From Capitella teleta (taxonomy: Eukaryota > Annelida > Polychaeta > Capitellidae), in the NCBI GenBank assembly GCA_000328365.1, contig KB303777.1, forward strand, positions 91,472-155,471: DNA of 64,000 nucleotides, written 5' to 3'. The notes under the pieces are model-generated. The model did not search any database, was not told where the DNA came from, and saw only the letters and a list, made by a program, of their open reading frames with translations. Shown piece after piece: positions 62,325 to 64,000 of the stretch (position 1 is its first letter; every line of letters starts with the position of its first letter). Made by a program: the position numbers and the translations under genes.

Positions 62325-64000
62325 AAATCGCTAATATAACTTCAGTTCAATTCGATTCGGGACATTCGGAAATTTATTTATTGATCCTTATTATTAATTT
62401 ATTAATTTATTATTAACCTGGGAATCCTGGAATAACTTCATATTTATGTGGTTCGAGATGGTGACTAAGGGCTGATTGCCCAAACACACAATGTTGGTGG
62501 CTGGCTCCAGGGGTCACCAGATAGACTCCGAAGCCAGCCGATTGATTTGTGGCTGGCTGAGGCTGGCTAGTTGGTCAGCCGACTTTTTTGTGGCTGACTA
62601 ACCGATTTTTTTTTTTGCCGGCCTGCTTGGTTCGGCTGCATTAATAAATGTACATGCATTATATACATTACTACGTGAATGCTTTTGCAAACATTGTGTC
62701 CAGCTATAGGCATAAGAATATGCTCAGCCAATGAAATACTGCATAATTAATCTATTAAGCAGTATTATTTCACCATGGCTTTTGTCTGCTGCGAAAATAA
62801 TACTCGCATTTCGGGGTCATTCAATTGTTTAAAATAATCCGGAGTTTTCCCCGTTTTTCACTTTCTGATTTTTCCCTCAATTAACTTAATTTAATTATGG
62901 ACTTTGTGTCCATAAATTAGCTACTGGAGTTTCAGTAAACAAAATAAATGAGTGATTACTCGTGGAGAATACGGAGAATGTGCTAACCAACATCAGAAGT
63001 AGTCGCAGCCTATGTTACATTTGATGTTTGCTGTTGTGATGCGCAAAATGCTGAGCAACAAACAAACAAACAAACAATGCAATGAAAAGAGAAGGAAAAG
63101 AGAAATCATAAAAACACATTGAGCTATTGATCGACAATTACTAAAAAAAACGGTAAAAATATATATAAAAAACAAAAATGATAATAATAATTTAACCTGC
63201 AAAGGGAATATTGATCAAAAGACGTTTACGATTGAGAATTAACCCTAATATTGTTTCATTTGGCACAAATGAATGAAATCATTTGTGCCAAATTAATTAG
63301 AAGATAAATTCGCGGTAGATTTGAAATATTTCCAAATTCACAATCTGCTTTTTCCAAAATCGAAGAGTTAGAATTATCATGTTCCTCGATCATCGGCGAT
63401 TCTTGTGGCAAAGATATATTACTGCAAAGCACTGTATAGTGAAATACATGTACATAAAAATAAAATTTAAAAGGTCAAATTACTTGTTATAGATACACGT
63501 AGCAATGGAATTTGTATAATAAAGGAATCTAGCAGGATGCGCGTTAGTAACCAGCCAGAATGTCGACCCAGTCAAATTCCACATGACTTGACTTATAAAC
63601 AACTGACTTGGCGGCTAAATCGCCTTGACTCTGGGGTGTACGCTAACCGCTAAGTCTCCACCGAATTCATGCAACTAACGATTATACCACTCAGTTAATT
63701 TGCCAGCCAATCAGCCGTGTGTATTTGAGTGTATAATCCGTGCATAATGAACACGTATTTATAAACAAATTGATCTCGCCATTCAAGCAATGTTAAAAGT
63801 CTCAAAATGCAATTTCATGATCATCCACTCATTGACGGCTGCTTTGATTATTCTTACGCTCGCCATCTGCGGCTGTTTTATTGCGACTGAATGCCGCATT
63901 TTTATTTCAAGGATTTCAAATCCAGACGCATCAAGTTGTCGTCGGAGTTAGTGGTTTCTGGGAATTCGCCACTCTCAATTAAAGCGCGTCTTGAATGCCA
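62325..64000. other. No gene recognised
   Basis: AT-rich DNA with a GGCTGGCT-rich stretch (about 62500-62630), a short CAAA array (about 63058-63075) and the hairpin noted above. I see no supported exon, RNA gene or element end. Confidence 0.5.
63258..63293. repeat. Perfect hairpin
   Basis: 15-bp arms (ATTTGGCACAAATGA and its inverse) around the 6-nt loop ATGAAA. It may be a small foldback or a transcribed hairpin; nothing around it decides which. Confidence 0.9.

Noticed and set aside
63560-63700. tRNA-like segment on the minus strand (ACTGAGTGGTATAATCG)
   Set aside because: There is an A-box-like match but no B-box and no cloverleaf pairing that I could build.

Overview
The window is AT-rich metazoan DNA. 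The genes are split by short GT-AG introns, the intergenic DNA is crowded with satellites and transposons, and one SINE has the TGAG-rich tail seen in many marine invertebrates. The gene set points to a marine invertebrate, probably a non-vertebrate bilaterian: an RFX4-type factor, an ADAR-type deaminase, a fibrinogen-domain lectin, a GT10 fucosyltransferase and an animal polyketide-synthase-like protein. The species cannot be named from sequence alone.

Layout. 1-9745 is a tandem satellite of about 1.64 kb units rich in AGGTCA motifs, interrupted by a foldback-bounded insert (3954-5312) and a TTAA-type MITE (7412-8114). 9985-12150 is a BEL/Pao fossil carrying a tRNA-derived SINE. 12391-21038 is a broken DUF6589-family gene. 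One of its exons holds a Ty3/Gypsy copy (14066-17343), and one of its introns holds a second MITE that itself contains another LTR-element piece and an assembly gap (19841-20061). 21645-21812 is a 20-bp minisatellite ending in a palindrome. 22417-26011 is a second satellite block with freshly homogenised 636-bp copies.

The gene-rich part starts at 26057. It holds a fibrinogen-related protein (+) with a triplicated coiled-coil exon, an intronless alpha-1,3-fucosyltransferase-like gene (-, 30924-32186), and, divergently from it, a 1,827-residue polyketide synthase-like gene (+, 32737-38667). RFX4 (-, 38878-48983, 17 coding exons) runs tail-to-tail against the PKS gene. A one-dsRBD ADAR-like deaminase (-, 57057-60318, 12 exons) and a lone membrane-anchor first exon (-, 62050-62212) follow.

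Most notable points. The PKS-like protein keeps a clean frame for 1,827 codons but has lost all three ketosynthase catalytic residues, the dehydratase His motif, the reductase nucleotide-binding motifs and the carrier-protein serine; only its acyltransferase looks intact. Three consensus RFX X-boxes lie 1.7-7.3 kb upstream of the RFX4 start, suggesting autoregulation. The deaminase keeps its full zinc site and uses two in-frame microexons of 21 and 33 bp. A 272-bp MITE pair has 9-10 bp target duplications that both begin GATGC.
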